In this document: positions 36,374 through 45,899 of the stretch, piece after piece
Layout: every line of letters starts with the position of its first letter
Numbering within the stretch: position 1 is the stretch's first letter
The notes under the pieces: model-generated
What the model was told of the DNA's origin: nothing
Seen by the model: the letters and a program-made list of their open reading frames with translations, nothing else
Database searches by the model: none
Position numbers and translations under genes: made by a program
NCBI RefSeq assembly: GCF_019139535.1
Contig: NZ_CP077073.1
Location: 261,501 to 325,500, forward strand
DNA length: 64,000 nucleotides
Source: Pseudomonas muyukensis
Lineage (GTDB): Bacteria > Pseudomonadota > Gammaproteobacteria > Pseudomonadales > Pseudomonadaceae
Direction: 5' to 3'

Positions 36374-37324
36374 CTACTCACGAGCAGCGCTCGCCTGACG
36401 ATCCTGGCGCGGACAGCGCGCGAACCGTGCCCGATAGCAGCGAGTGAAGTACGACGCCGACTCGAAGCCACAGGCCAACGACACCTCGAGCACGCTCATG
36501 TCGGTCTGGTGCAGCAACTGCCGCGCCTTGTCCAGGCGCAGGCGCAGGTAGAAGCCTGTGGGGGTGTCGTCCAGGTGCAGGCGAAACAGCCGCTCCAACT
36601 GGCGCCGGGTCACCTGCACCGCATCGGCCAGCACCTGGGTGTTGAGTGGCTGCTCGGTGTTGCGCTCCATCTCGCCGATCACCTTCACCAGCTTCTTGTT
36701 GCTGATCCGGTAACGGCTGGCGATCTGCATGCGCTGATGGTCCTGGCGCGGGCGAATGCGGCCGAGCACGAACTGCTCGGACACCTGTACCGCCAGCTCG
36801 CTGCCATGGGCCTGGGCGATCAGGTCGAGCATCAGGTCGATCGAGGCGGTGCCACCTGCGCAGGTGATGCGTCGGCGATCGATCTCGAACAGTTCCTGGG
36901 TCACCTGCAGCCGTGGATAGCGCTCCTTGAACGCATCCAGCGCCTCCCAGTGCAGGGTCGCGCGGTAACCGTCGAGCAGGCCGGCCTCGGCCAGCACGAC
37001 CGGGCCGGTATCGATACCGCCCAACGTCACCCCTTCATGGTCGAGCCGGCGCAGCGCCTGCTGCAAGCGCGGCCCAAAGCAGGCCAGCGGCTCGAAGCCG
37101 GCGACGATCAGCAGCACCGCGCCCGACTCGCCGCTGCCCAGCGCAGCGTCGGCGTTCACCGACATGCCGTTGCTGGCCAATACCGCGCCGCCATCCAGGC
37201 TCAATACCCGCCAGCGGTACGACGGGCCCTTGAACCGGTTGGCCACCCGCAGCGGCTCCAGGGCGCTGATGAAACCCATTGCCGAAAAGCCGGGCAACAG
37301 CAGGAAATGAATCAATTGCGCCAT
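36374..37324 (-). CDS. cdhR: AraC/GlxA-type regulator CdhR (carnitine catabolism)
   Basis: A 316-residue activator with an N-terminal DJ-1/GATase1-like domain (about 5-190) and a C-terminal AraC double helix-turn-helix (about 210-310, with SVLEVSLACGFESASYFTRCYRARF). It is divergent from caiX-cdhC-cdhA-cdhB, the arrangement of P. aeruginosa cdhR, which activates carnitine degradation. The ATG at 37324 (MAQLIHFLLLPGF) begins the DJ-1-like fold directly. A perfect palindrome in the shared promoter is a likely operator. Confidence 0.9.
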   Translation of the reverse strand: MAQLIHFLLLPGFSAMGFISALEPLRVANRFKGPSYRWRVLSLDGGAVLASNGMSVNADAALGSGESGAVLLIVAGFEPLACFGPRLQQALRRLDHEGVTLGGIDTGPVVLAEAGLLDGYRATLHWEALDAFKERYPRLQVTQELFEIDRRRITCAGGTASIDLMLDLIAQAHGSELAVQVSEQFVLGRIRPRQDHQRMQIASRYRISNKKLVKVIGEMERNTEQPLNTQVLADAVQVTRRQLERLFRLHLDDTPTGFYLRLRLDKARQLLHQTDMSVLEVSLACGFESASYFTRCYRARFARCPRQDRQASAARE

Positions 37325-37371
37325 TGCATGCTCCAGGGTTGAAGGGGGTCGCCTGCGTGCAAGTGTTGGTC

Positions 37372-37397
37372 GCCAGGGTGCGATTTTCCACCCTGGC
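37372..37397. promoter_or_regulatory. Palindromic candidate operator in the cdhR-caiX intergenic region
   Basis: A perfect inverted repeat GCCAGGGTG-CGATTTTC-CACCCTGGC centred 60 bp from the cdhR start and about 98 bp from caiX. GGTGCGA at 37377-37383 recurs at 37419-37425, 42 bp or four helical turns on. The most likely binder is CdhR, by position. Confidence 0.5.
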
Positions 37398-37482
37398 AGC
37401 AGGGTAGCGTGTTCACACGGTGCGAGGGTTCGAAAAACGCACCGACCCACAATAAAAAACGCCCTGCCGATGGAGAGCCACC

Positions 37483-38427
37483 ATGCATCGCTTGATCCGC
37501 CGCAGCCTGACCACCCTTGCCCTGAGCAGCATCGCTGCAACCCCGCTTTTCGCCGCCGAGCCTGCGGCCTGCAAAAATGTGCGCCTGGGCGTGGTCAACT
37601 GGACCGACGTCATTGCCACCAGTGCCATGGCCCAGGTGCTGCTCGACGGCCTGGGCTACCAGACCAAGCAGACCAGCGCCTCGCAACAGATCATCTTCGC
37701 CGGTATCCGCGACAAGCGCCTGGACCTGTTCCTGGGCTACTGGAACCCGATCATGACCCAGACCATCACCCCGTTCGTCGAGGCCAAGCAGGTCAAGGTC
37801 CTCGACAAGCCCAGCCTGGAAGACGCCCGCGCCACCCTGGCGGTGCCCAAGTACCTGGCCGACAAGGGCCTGAAGAACTTCGCCGATATCCACAGGTTCG
37901 AGAAGGAACTGGGCGGCAAGATCTATGGCATCGAACCCGGCTCCGGCGCCAACACCCAGATCAAGGCGATGATCGCCAAGAACCAGTTCGGCCTGGGCAA
38001 GTTCCAGCTGGTCGAGTCCAGCGAGGCCGGCATGCTCGCCGCGGTAGACCGCGCGGTGCGGCGCCAGGAAGCGGTGGTGTTCTTCGGCTGGGCGCCGCAC
38101 CCGATGAACGTGAACATCGACATGGTCTACCTGGGCGACAGCCAGGACGCCCTGGGCCCCGACGAAGGCCGCGCCACGGTGTGGACCGTGACCGCGCCGG
38201 ACTACGCCCAGCGCTGCCCCAATGCCAGTCGGCTGCTGGCCAACCTGAGCTTCAGCGCCGAGGACGAGAGCCGGATGATGCAGCCGCTGCTCGATCACAA
38301 GGATGCCCTGGAGTCCGCCCGCCAGTGGCTCAAGGACCACCCCGAGGACCAGGCCCGCTGGCTTGAAGGGGTCACGACCTTCGACGGCAAACCCGCCGCG
38401 GACAACCTCAAGCTCAGCGCCAACTGA
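37483..38427 (+). CDS. caiX: Carnitine/betaine-binding periplasmic protein CaiX
   Basis: A 314-residue OpuAC/ProX-type substrate-binding protein with a signal peptide (1-24, LFA-AEP). It shares the fold and landmark residues of CbcX encoded 7 kb away (GLGYQTKQTS; VFFGWAPHPMN). Here it has no permease or ATPase gene of its own. In P. aeruginosa CaiX delivers carnitine to the CbcWV core transporter, whose genes are at 45.9-47.9 kb in this window. It is first in the carnitine operon. Confidence 0.9.
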   Translation: MHRLIRRSLTTLALSSIAATPLFAAEPAACKNVRLGVVNWTDVIATSAMAQVLLDGLGYQTKQTSASQQIIFAGIRDKRLDLFLGYWNPIMTQTITPFVEAKQVKVLDKPSLEDARATLAVPKYLADKGLKNFADIHRFEKELGGKIYGIEPGSGANTQIKAMIAKNQFGLGKFQLVESSEAGMLAAVDRAVRRQEAVVFFGWAPHPMNVNIDMVYLGDSQDALGPDEGRATVWTVTAPDYAQRCPNASRLLANLSFSAEDESRMMQPLLDHKDALESARQWLKDHPEDQARWLEGVTTFDGKPAADNLKLSAN

Positions 38428-38530
38428 CAGATCGCATCGCGGATGAATCCGCACCTACAGGCGGCAGCCCCCCCCTGCAGGAGCCGATGCACCCGCGAAA
38501 AGCCCACACACGATTCCAGAAGGAACCACC

Positions 38531-39415
38531 ATGAACCACGACGTCATCATCACCTGCGCCCTCACCGGCGCCGGCGACACGGTCGCCAAGAGCCACCTGG
38601 TCCCGGTCACTCCCAAGCAGATCGCCGAATCCGCCGTCGAGGCCGCCAAGGCCGGCGCCACCGTGGTCCACTGCCACGTCCGTGACCCGCAAACCGGCCG
38701 CTTCAGCCGCGACGTCAAGCTCTACCGCGAGGTCATGGAGCGCATCCGCGAAGCCGACGTCGACATCATCGTCAACCTCACCGCCGGCATGGGCGGCGAC
38801 CTGGAGATCGGCCCGGGCGAGTCGCCGATGGCATTCGGCCCAGGCACCGACCTGATCGGCCCGCTGGAGCGCCTGGCCCATGTCGAAGCCCTGCTGCCGG
38901 AAATCTGCACCCTGGACTGCGGCACCCTCAACTTTGGCGATGGCAACGCCATCTATGTCTCCACCCCGGCGCAATTGCGGGCCGGCGCCAAGCGCATCAC
39001 CGAGCTGGGGGTGAAGGCCGAGCTGGAAATCTTCGACACCGGCCACCTGTGGTTCGCCAAGCAGATGATCAAGGAAGGCCTGCTCGAAGACCCGCTGTTC
39101 CAGCTGTGCCTGGGCATCCCGTGGGGCGCCCCGGCCGACACCAGCACCATGAAGGCCATGGTCGACAACCTGCCAGCCAACGTCACCTGGGCCGGCTTCG
39201 GCATCGGCCGCATGCAGATGCCAATGGCCGCACAGGCCGTGCTGCTTGGCGGCAACGTGCGGGTCGGCCTGGAAGACAACCTGTACCTGGACCGTGGCGT
39301 GCTGGCCAGTAACGGCCAGCTGGTGGAACGCGCCGCCGAAATCATCACCCGCATGGGCGCTCGCGTGCTGACCCCGGCCGAAGGCCGGGAAAAGATGAAC
39401 CTCAAGCGCCGCTAA
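38531..39415 (+). CDS. cdhC: Dehydrocarnitine cleavage enzyme CdhC (BKACE family)
   Basis: Condenses 3-dehydrocarnitine with acetyl-CoA to give acetoacetate and betainyl-CoA. The 294-residue protein has the beta-keto acid cleavage enzyme fold: an N-terminal [10 protein letters not shown], zinc-site [13 protein letters not shown] (His-x-His) and catalytic NLTAGMGGD. It follows caiX by 103 bp and precedes cdhA. Confidence 0.92.
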   Translation: MNHDVIITCALTGAGDTVAKSHLVPVTPKQIAESAVEAAKAGATVVHCHVRDPQTGRFSRDVKLYREVMERIREADVDIIVNLTAGMGGDLEIGPGESPMAFGPGTDLIGPLERLAHVEALLPEICTLDCGTLNFGDGNAIYVSTPAQLRAGAKRITELGVKAELEIFDTGHLWFAKQMIKEGLLEDPLFQLCLGIPWGAPADTSTMKAMVDNLPANVTWAGFGIGRMQMPMAAQAVLLGGNVRVGLEDNLYLDRGVLASNGQLVERAAEIITRMGARVLTPAEGREKMNLKRR

Positions 39416-39419
39416 CCCC

Positions 39420-39467
39420 TGTAGGAGCCGGCTTTGCCGGCGAACACCGGCAAAGCCGGTGCCAGCC
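39420..39467. repeat. REP element (GGAGCCGGCTTTGCCGGC variant)
   Basis: GTAGGAGCCGGCTTTGCCGGCG plus a second stem ACCGGCAAAGCCGGT, inside the carnitine operon between cdhC and cdhA. Confidence 0.8.
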
Positions 39468-39497
39468 ACCGCTTATTCAGATGCCCTGGAGTTCGAC

Positions 39498-40463
39498 ATG
39501 CCTTTCATCACCGACATCAAGACCTTCGCCGCCCTGGGTAGCGGCGTGATCGGCAGCGGCTGGGTCGCGCGCGCCCTGGCCCACGGCCTGGACGTGGTCG
39601 CCTGGGACCCGGCGCCCGGCGCCGAAGCCGCCCTGCGCAAACGCATCGCCAACGCCTGGCCAGCCCTGCATAAACAGGGCCTGGCGCCCGGCGCCGCGCA
39701 GGAGCGCCTGACCTTCGTCGCCACCCTCGAGCAGTGCGTGCGCGACGCCGACTTCATCCAGGAAAGCGCCCCCGAACGCCTCGACCTCAAGCTCGACCTG
39801 CACGCGAAGATCAGCGCCGCGGCCAAGCCCAATGCGATCATCGGCTCCAGCACCTCGGGGCTGCTGCCCAGCGAGTTCTACGAGTCGGCCAGCCACCCCG
39901 AGCGTTGCCTGGTCGGCCACCCGTTCAACCCGGTTTACCTGCTGCCGCTGGTGGAGATCGTCGGCGGCAATCGTACCGCCCCAGAGGCCATCGAAGCGGC
40001 AAAAACCATCTACAGCGCCCTGGGCATGCGCCCGCTGCATGTGCGCAAGGAAGTCCCCGGCTTCATTGCCGACCGCCTGCTCGAAGCGCTCTGGCGCGAA
40101 GCCCTGCACCTGGTCAACGACGGGGTCGCCAGCACCGGCGAGATCGACGATGCGATCCGCTTCGGCGCCGGCTTGCGCTGGTCGTTCATGGGCACCTTCC
40201 TCACCTATACCCTGGCCGGTGGCGACGCCGGCATGCGCCACTTCATGGCCCAGTTCGGCCCGGCGCTGAAGCTGCCCTGGACCTACCTGCCGGCACCGGA
40301 GCTGACCGACAAGCTGATCGACGATGTGGTCGAAGGGACTGCCGAGCAACTGGGCGAGCGCAGCATCGCCGCGCTGGAGCGCTATCGTGACGACACCCTG
40401 CTGGCGGTGCTGGAGGCGGTACGCGCCAGCAAGGCCAGCCATGGCATGGCCTTCGGCGAATAA
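39498..40463 (+). CDS. cdhA: L-carnitine dehydrogenase CdhA
   Basis: Oxidises L-carnitine to 3-dehydrocarnitine with NAD+. The 321-residue protein belongs to the 3-hydroxyacyl-CoA dehydrogenase superfamily: NAD-binding [15 protein letters not shown] at about 13-27, a catalytic His in [16 protein letters not shown], and a C-terminal helical domain. The ATG at 39498 follows CTGGAG. It is 82 bp after cdhC with a REP between, and 10 bp before cdhB. Confidence 0.93.
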   Translation: MPFITDIKTFAALGSGVIGSGWVARALAHGLDVVAWDPAPGAEAALRKRIANAWPALHKQGLAPGAAQERLTFVATLEQCVRDADFIQESAPERLDLKLDLHAKISAAAKPNAIIGSSTSGLLPSEFYESASHPERCLVGHPFNPVYLLPLVEIVGGNRTAPEAIEAAKTIYSALGMRPLHVRKEVPGFIADRLLEALWREALHLVNDGVASTGEIDDAIRFGAGLRWSFMGTFLTYTLAGGDAGMRHFMAQFGPALKLPWTYLPAPELTDKLIDDVVEGTAEQLGERSIAALERYRDDTLLAVLEAVRASKASHGMAFGE

Positions 40464-40473
40464 GGAGACGAGG

Positions 40474-40953
40474 ATGCCCGCACTGACCACCTACCGCACC
40501 CGGGTGCTGCCGGACTGGGTCGACTACAACGGCCACCTGCGCGACGCCTACTACCTGCTGATCTTCAGCTACGCCACCGATGCGCTGATGGAGCGCATCG
40601 GCCTGGATGCCGATGCACGGGGCCAGAGCGGGCATTCGCTGTTCACCCTGGAGGCGCACATCAACTACCTGCACGAGGTGAAGCTCGATACCGAGGTGTG
40701 GGTGCAGACGCAGATCATCGGCTTCGACCGCAAGCGCCTGCACCTGTACCACAGCCTGCACCGGGCGGGGTTCGACGAGGCCTTGGCGGCCAGTGAGCAG
40801 ATGCTGCTGCATGTGGATCTGGCCGGGCCGCGCTCGGCGCCGTTCGGGCAAAGCAGTGGGCAATTGCTGCAGGCATTGGCGCGCGACCAGGGTGATCTGC
40901 CAGCCCCTCGATTCGTCGGGCGCACCTTGCAACTGCCGGAACACTCCAGGTAA
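40474..40953 (+). CDS. cdhB: Betainyl-CoA thioesterase CdhB (hotdog fold)
   Basis: Hydrolyses betainyl-CoA to glycine betaine and CoA, completing carnitine conversion. The 159-residue protein is a single hotdog domain with the 4-hydroxybenzoyl-CoA-thioesterase-like active-site segment VDYNGHLRDAYYLLIF. The ATG at 40474 follows AAGGAGACGAGG, 10 bp after cdhA. Some family members fuse this domain to CdhA; here they are separate genes. Confidence 0.9.
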   Translation: MPALTTYRTRVLPDWVDYNGHLRDAYYLLIFSYATDALMERIGLDADARGQSGHSLFTLEAHINYLHEVKLDTEVWVQTQIIGFDRKRLHLYHSLHRAGFDEALAASEQMLLHVDLAGPRSAPFGQSSGQLLQALARDQGDLPAPRFVGRTLQLPEHSR

Positions 40954-40957
40954 GTGC

Positions 40958-41011
40958 AGCGGTGGATGGCAGCGGCCATGCCGGTGTTCGCCAGCAGCGC
41001 TGGCTCCTGCG
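40958..41011. repeat. REP-like palindromes after cdhB
   Basis: GGCCATGCCGGTGTTCGCC and CCAGCAGCGCTGGCTCCTGC, degenerate copies of the GGAGCCNGC repeat, follow the cdhB stop. Confidence 0.6.
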
Positions 41012-41020
41012 CTTGCCCAC

Positions 41021-41056
41021 AAAAAAATAACCCCGGAAAGCCGTGAGCATCCGGGG
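41021..41056 (-). terminator. Minus-strand Rho-independent terminator
   Basis: On the minus strand, stem CCCCGGA / TCCGGGG with a 12-nt loop, followed by TTATTTTTTT. The nearest minus-strand gene upstream is gbdR, whose stop is 485 bp away across an oppositely oriented gene. It therefore ends either a long gbdR 3' region or a separate small RNA. Confidence 0.75.
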
Positions 41057-41146
41057 CCAAGAGCGAGCAACATCCACTGGGCGCGCGGGAGGGTGACCAA
41101 ACCCTCGGTGCCGTGAATGACCTCAGTGTGCGGCCTTCCCCGCCCC
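41021..41146 (-). ncRNA. Candidate small RNA antisense in the cdhB-gbdR interval
   Basis: On the minus strand a promoter-like pair (TTGGCT at 41175-41180, GGCTAA at 41152-41157, 17-bp spacing) precedes about 125 nt. That stretch holds a GAGGG-N8-CCCTC hairpin, an exposed GUGGAUGUU and the strong terminator hairpin with GGAUG in its loop side. The GGA-containing single strands resemble RsmA/CsrA targets, but the promoter is weak. It may simply be the gbdR 3' end. Confidence 0.3.
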
Positions 41147-41268
41147 TCGATTTAGCCGTAAACGACCTGTTCTTAGCCAAAGCGGCCATGGTGACAATCT
41201 GCCCTTGCCGGGCTGCCCCTGGCGGTCACAGAATCGGTCGCAAACAACACAAGCGAAGGACAACAGCC

Positions 41269-41526
41269 ATGATGCATGCAGATCTGATCGACCAGGACGA
41301 CCTGCTGGGCCAATTGCGCTCGCGGGGTTTCGATATTCCGGCCGGCGCCAGTGCCGAGCAGGCCTGCGAGGTGGTGGTGCGGGGCCTGACCGAGCCCAAC
41401 GCGCGGGCACTCAAGGGCATGGTGGAGCAGATGTACACCGGCAGCGCGACGATCCTGCCGGCGGTGCGCCAGGCCATCGACAAGCAGTTGCTGCCGGCGC
41501 TGGCGCAGTTCAACAGGCGCGGCTGA
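41269..41526 (+). CDS. Hypothetical 85-residue protein
   Basis: Not recognised. It starts MMHADLIDQDD after AAGGACAACAGCC. It is soluble, acidic at the N-terminus and predicted mainly helical, with Cys 35 as the only cysteine and no signal or membrane segment. A small hypothetical gene occupies a similar place near gbdR in P. aeruginosa (PA5381 region, from memory). It converges on gbdR with only 14 bp between stops. Its codon use looks like neighbouring genes, which supports it being real. Confidence 0.7.
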   Translation: MMHADLIDQDDLLGQLRSRGFDIPAGASAEQACEVVVRGLTEPNARALKGMVEQMYTGSATILPAVRQAIDKQLLPALAQFNRRG

Positions 41527-41540
41527 AGGGCGAGTTTCCG

Positions 41541-42647
41541 CTACAGGCGCACGCTGGCAAAGGTCGACTCGTTGCGCGCCTGGCTCAGCGCCGCCATCGG
41601 CCCGCTGTGCGGCGACAGGGCCATGGCCTGGGGAATCGGCATCATCGCCACCTGCTGGGTGGTGTTCGAGCCCACCCGCTCGTCACGTGGCGGAATGCCG
41701 AAATACTCGCGGTAGCACTTGGAGAAGTGCGGCGTGGAGACGAACCCGCACACCGACGCCACCTCGATGATCGACATCGGCGTCTGCTTGAGCAGTTGCC
41801 GCGCGCGGATCAGGCGCAGCTTCAGGTAATAGCGCGATGGCGAGCAGTGCAGGTACTTCTGGAACAGGCGCTCGAGCTGGCGCCGCGATACCGCCACGTA
41901 CACCGCCAGTTCGTCGAGGTCGATCGGTTCCTCGAGGTTGGCCTCCATCAGCGCGACGATTTCCTGCAACTTCGGCTGGTTGGTGCCAAGCATGTGCTTG
42001 AGCGGCACGCGCTGGTGGTCCTGCTCGTTGCGGATGCGTTCGTAGACGAACATCTCGGAGATCGCCGCCGACAGCTCGCGGCCATGATCGCGGCTGATCA
42101 GGTGCAGCATCATGTCCAGCGGCGCGGTGCCACCGGAGCTGGTGAAGCGGTTGCGGTCGAGGGTGAACAGACGGGTGCTCATGTTCACCCGTGGATAAGC
42201 CTCCTGCATCGCCGCCAGGCATTCCCAGTGCACGCTGCAATCGAAGCCATCGAGCAGGCCGGCGCAAGCCAGCGCCCAGCTGCCGGTACACACCGCGCCC
42301 AGGCGGCGCGACTGGCGAGCCTGGGCTTGCAGCCAGGTGACATGCTCGCGGGTGACGGTGCGCTGGATGCCTACGCCGCCACAGACGATCACGGTGTCGA
42401 TCGGCGGGGCGCTGTGCATGGCGGCGTCAGGGGTGATCTGCAAGCCGTCGCTGGCCCACACCTGGCCACCGTCGACGGTCAAGGTATGCCAGCGGTACAG
42501 CTCGCGGCCGGACAGCTGGTTGGCCATGCGCAGCGGCTCGACCGCCGAGGCCAGGGAAATCAGGGTGAAGTTGTCCAGCAGGAGAAAGCCGATGGACTGG
42601 GGTGCTGTGCGGTTCTGGGTTGGGTTCCCGGAGGTGTACGACGTCAT
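41541..42647 (-). CDS. gbdR: AraC/GlxA-type regulator GbdR (glycine betaine catabolism)
   Basis: A 368-residue activator of betaine and dimethylglycine catabolism. It has an N-terminal DJ-1/GATase1-like domain (about 18-205; VCTGSWALACAG nucleophile-elbow-like segment) and a C-terminal AraC domain (about 230-330; SIIEVASVCGFVSTPHFSKCYREYFG), with a 35-residue tail beyond usual AraC ends. The position between sdaB and the carnitine genes matches P. aeruginosa PA5380. It is about 50 residues longer than CdhR at the two ends. Confidence 0.93.
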   Translation of the reverse strand: MTSYTSGNPTQNRTAPQSIGFLLLDNFTLISLASAVEPLRMANQLSGRELYRWHTLTVDGGQVWASDGLQITPDAAMHSAPPIDTVIVCGGVGIQRTVTREHVTWLQAQARQSRRLGAVCTGSWALACAGLLDGFDCSVHWECLAAMQEAYPRVNMSTRLFTLDRNRFTSSGGTAPLDMMLHLISRDHGRELSAAISEMFVYERIRNEQDHQRVPLKHMLGTNQPKLQEIVALMEANLEEPIDLDELAVYVAVSRRQLERLFQKYLHCSPSRYYLKLRLIRARQLLKQTPMSIIEVASVCGFVSTPHFSKCYREYFGIPPRDERVGSNTTQQVAMMPIPQAMALSPHSGPMAALSQARNESTFASVRL

Positions 42648-43037
42648 CGCGATTTCTCCTCACACAATGCAGGGTGTGCTTCAGGCGAGCACGGGTTTCT
42701 TGTTAGCGCCCCCGTTCGGATGCAAGGGCTTTGTCAATCTCGACGCAAACGCCGTGCCTGAAATTGAACGGCCATCCAAAAAAACCCAAAAACGACGTCA
42801 TCCTGTTGCCGCAAGAGCCTTTTTCATCGAGTCGGTGTTGCCACGCAAAACGGCGCGCCAGCGCCTTTGCGTTTTACTGCTGAGCAGTTCGGTAGCACTT
42901 GTGGGAAGGTTGCCCAGAAGCGACAGACTTGAGTGTCACCGACAACGACGCTACTGGTAACGACAGCCGACGGTCGGTCGTTGGCACCGCTGCGCCAGAA
43001 TGTGGCGCCACGGTCATGGATGGGCCAGGACAGCGCA
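42648..43037. other. gbdR upstream region, 390 bp without genes
   Basis: It holds the gbdR promoter and the end of sdaB. Proximal to gbdR is an AC-rich, lower-GC stretch (about 42770-42860). Distal parts carry a candidate operator at 42939-42964 and a CCGAC/GTCGG palindrome at about 42967-42977. No open frame looks coding. Confidence 0.6.
42939..42964. promoter_or_regulatory. Candidate GbdR operator upstream of gbdR
   Basis: CCGAC-AACGACGC-TACTGG-TA-ACGAC. The outer pentamers are 21 bp apart and TACTGG sits 8 bp before the second, exactly as in both cbcX copies. It is about 290 bp upstream of gbdR, which suggests autoregulation. Confidence 0.5.
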
Positions 43038-44414
<1,377 letters not shown>

Positions 44415-44858
44415 TGTCGGATCACCTCTTGCTGGGCTTGTCTGGACGCGCCATACGACACCTTGCGCAACTGCTAGGCTGAATCGTCGAGCCGCCTTGG
44501 AATGCTCGCATCATCGGGCTTTTGCCCAGCCCCTCGCCGTCTGCAACCGACGTACTTTTGTCCACCAGCGCCGCTGCTGATCCGCTGCTGCGCGCGCCGT
44601 TTTCCGGTGGCCGGATGCCGCAAAAACCCGGGGGTGGGGGTGGAAAAACCCAGTTGCGACATCGTCCGTACTGGATGCGACCCGTCCTGTACTGGATACG
44701 ACGCCACCAGTAGGCGATTGCCCGACGCTGGAGGATTATCGAAAGCGACTCGTATTGCACGGCCTCGCATCCTGCCCTCTGCAGGCCTGGCCGATCGGCG
44801 CCCCAGCACGCACCGACGGCCCCCGCGAACCCGAAGATAAAATCACAGGAGTCCACCT
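44415..44858. other. sdaB-cbcX divergent control region, 444 bp
   Basis: It carries the promoters of sdaB (left) and cbcX (right) and the triple operator at 44655-44702. Just before the operator is a GGGGGTGGGGGTGG run (about 44631-44642) on the plus strand, which could form a G-quadruplex-like structure. No open frame looks coding. Confidence 0.6.
44655..44702. promoter_or_regulatory. Tandem candidate GbdR operators upstream of cbcX
   Basis: Three direct repeats TGCGAC, TGCGAC and TACGAC start at 44655, 44676 and 44697, each 21 bp apart, with TACTGG 8 bp before the second and third pentamers. That spacing puts all three on one face of the helix, as for AraC-family half-sites. It lies about 160 bp upstream of cbcX. 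Confidence 0.6.
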
Positions 44859-45806
44859 ATGAAAGCTTCACCCTCGCTGTTGCTGGCCGCGTTGCTGTCC
44901 ACCCCACTGCTGGCCCAGGCCGCAGAACCAGAGCAGTGCCAGACGGTGCGCTTCTCCGACGTCGGCTGGACCGACATCACCGTCACCACGGCCATGACCA
45001 GCGTCGTGCTCGAGGCCCTGGGCTACAAGACCCACACCAACATGATCTCGGTGCCGGTGACCTACAAGTCGCTGGCTGGCGGCAAGGACCTCGACGTGTT
45101 CCTCGGCAACTGGATGCCGACCATGGAGAACGACATCAAGCAGTACCGCGACGCCGGTACCGTCGAGACCGTGCGCGCCAACCTGGAAAACGCCAAGTAC
45201 ACCCTGGCGGTGCCCCAGGCCCTCTACGACCAGGGCCTCAAGGACTTTGCCGACATCGTCAAGTTCAAGGACAAGCTCGGCGGCAAGATCTACGGCATCG
45301 AGCCGGGCAACGACGGCAACCGCACCATCCAGAGCATGATCGACAAGGACGCCTTCGGCCTGAAGAGCGCCGGCTTCAAGCTGGTGCAGTCCAGCGAGGC
45401 GGGCATGCTGTCGCAGGTCGACCGGGCGCAGAAGCGTGGCGAGGCGGTGGTGTTCCTGGGCTGGGAACCGCACCCGATGAACAAGCGCTTCAAGATGCAG
45501 TACCTGTCCGGCGGCGATGACTTCTTCGGCCCCGAGTTCGGCAAGGCGACCGTGCTGACCAACACCCGCAAGGGCTACGTGCAGGAGTGCAGCAACGTTG
45601 GCCAGTTGCTGAAGAACCTGTCGTTCACCCTCGACATGGAAAGCACGCTGATGGGCAATGTCCTGGACGACAAGATCAAAGCCGACGCGGCCGCCAAGGC
45701 GTGGCTGAAGAACAACCCGCAAGTGCTCGACACCTGGCTGGCCGGGGTGACGACCGTTGATGGCAAACCGGGGCTGGAGGCGGTCAAGGCCAAGCTGTCG
45801 CAATAA
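44859..45806 (+). CDS. cbcX: Choline-binding periplasmic protein CbcX
   Basis: A 315-residue OpuAC-type binding protein with a signal peptide (1-21, AQA-AEP). It captures choline, and in some strains betaine, for the CbcWV transporter. Ligand-cage-like residues are present (VFLGNWMPTM; VVFLGWEPHPMN). The ribosome site is CACAGGAGTCCACCT. It heads cbcX-cbcW-cbcV, 93 bp before cbcW. Confidence 0.93.
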   Translation: MKASPSLLLAALLSTPLLAQAAEPEQCQTVRFSDVGWTDITVTTAMTSVVLEALGYKTHTNMISVPVTYKSLAGGKDLDVFLGNWMPTMENDIKQYRDAGTVETVRANLENAKYTLAVPQALYDQGLKDFADIVKFKDKLGGKIYGIEPGNDGNRTIQSMIDKDAFGLKSAGFKLVQSSEAGMLSQVDRAQKRGEAVVFLGWEPHPMNKRFKMQYLSGGDDFFGPEFGKATVLTNTRKGYVQECSNVGQLLKNLSFTLDMESTLMGNVLDDKIKADAAAKAWLKNNPQVLDTWLAGVTTVDGKPGLEAVKAKLSQ

Positions 45807-45899
45807 CAACGAAATTCGCAGTAGCAACAAGCACTACCGCGGGGCGGAACCGTGCCGCCCCGAACTGATTTCAATCTTTGCAGGTGGAAGCTCGCTATC

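Larger units (their letters stand above)
41012..41268. other. Gene-free stretch between cdhB and the 85-residue gene
   Basis: Together with the REP remnant just before it, this makes a 315-bp gap. It holds a minus-strand terminator and a candidate small RNA. On the plus strand it carries the leader of the 85-residue gene, whose AAGGA ribosome site is near 41257. No protein-coding frame looks real. Confidence 0.6.
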
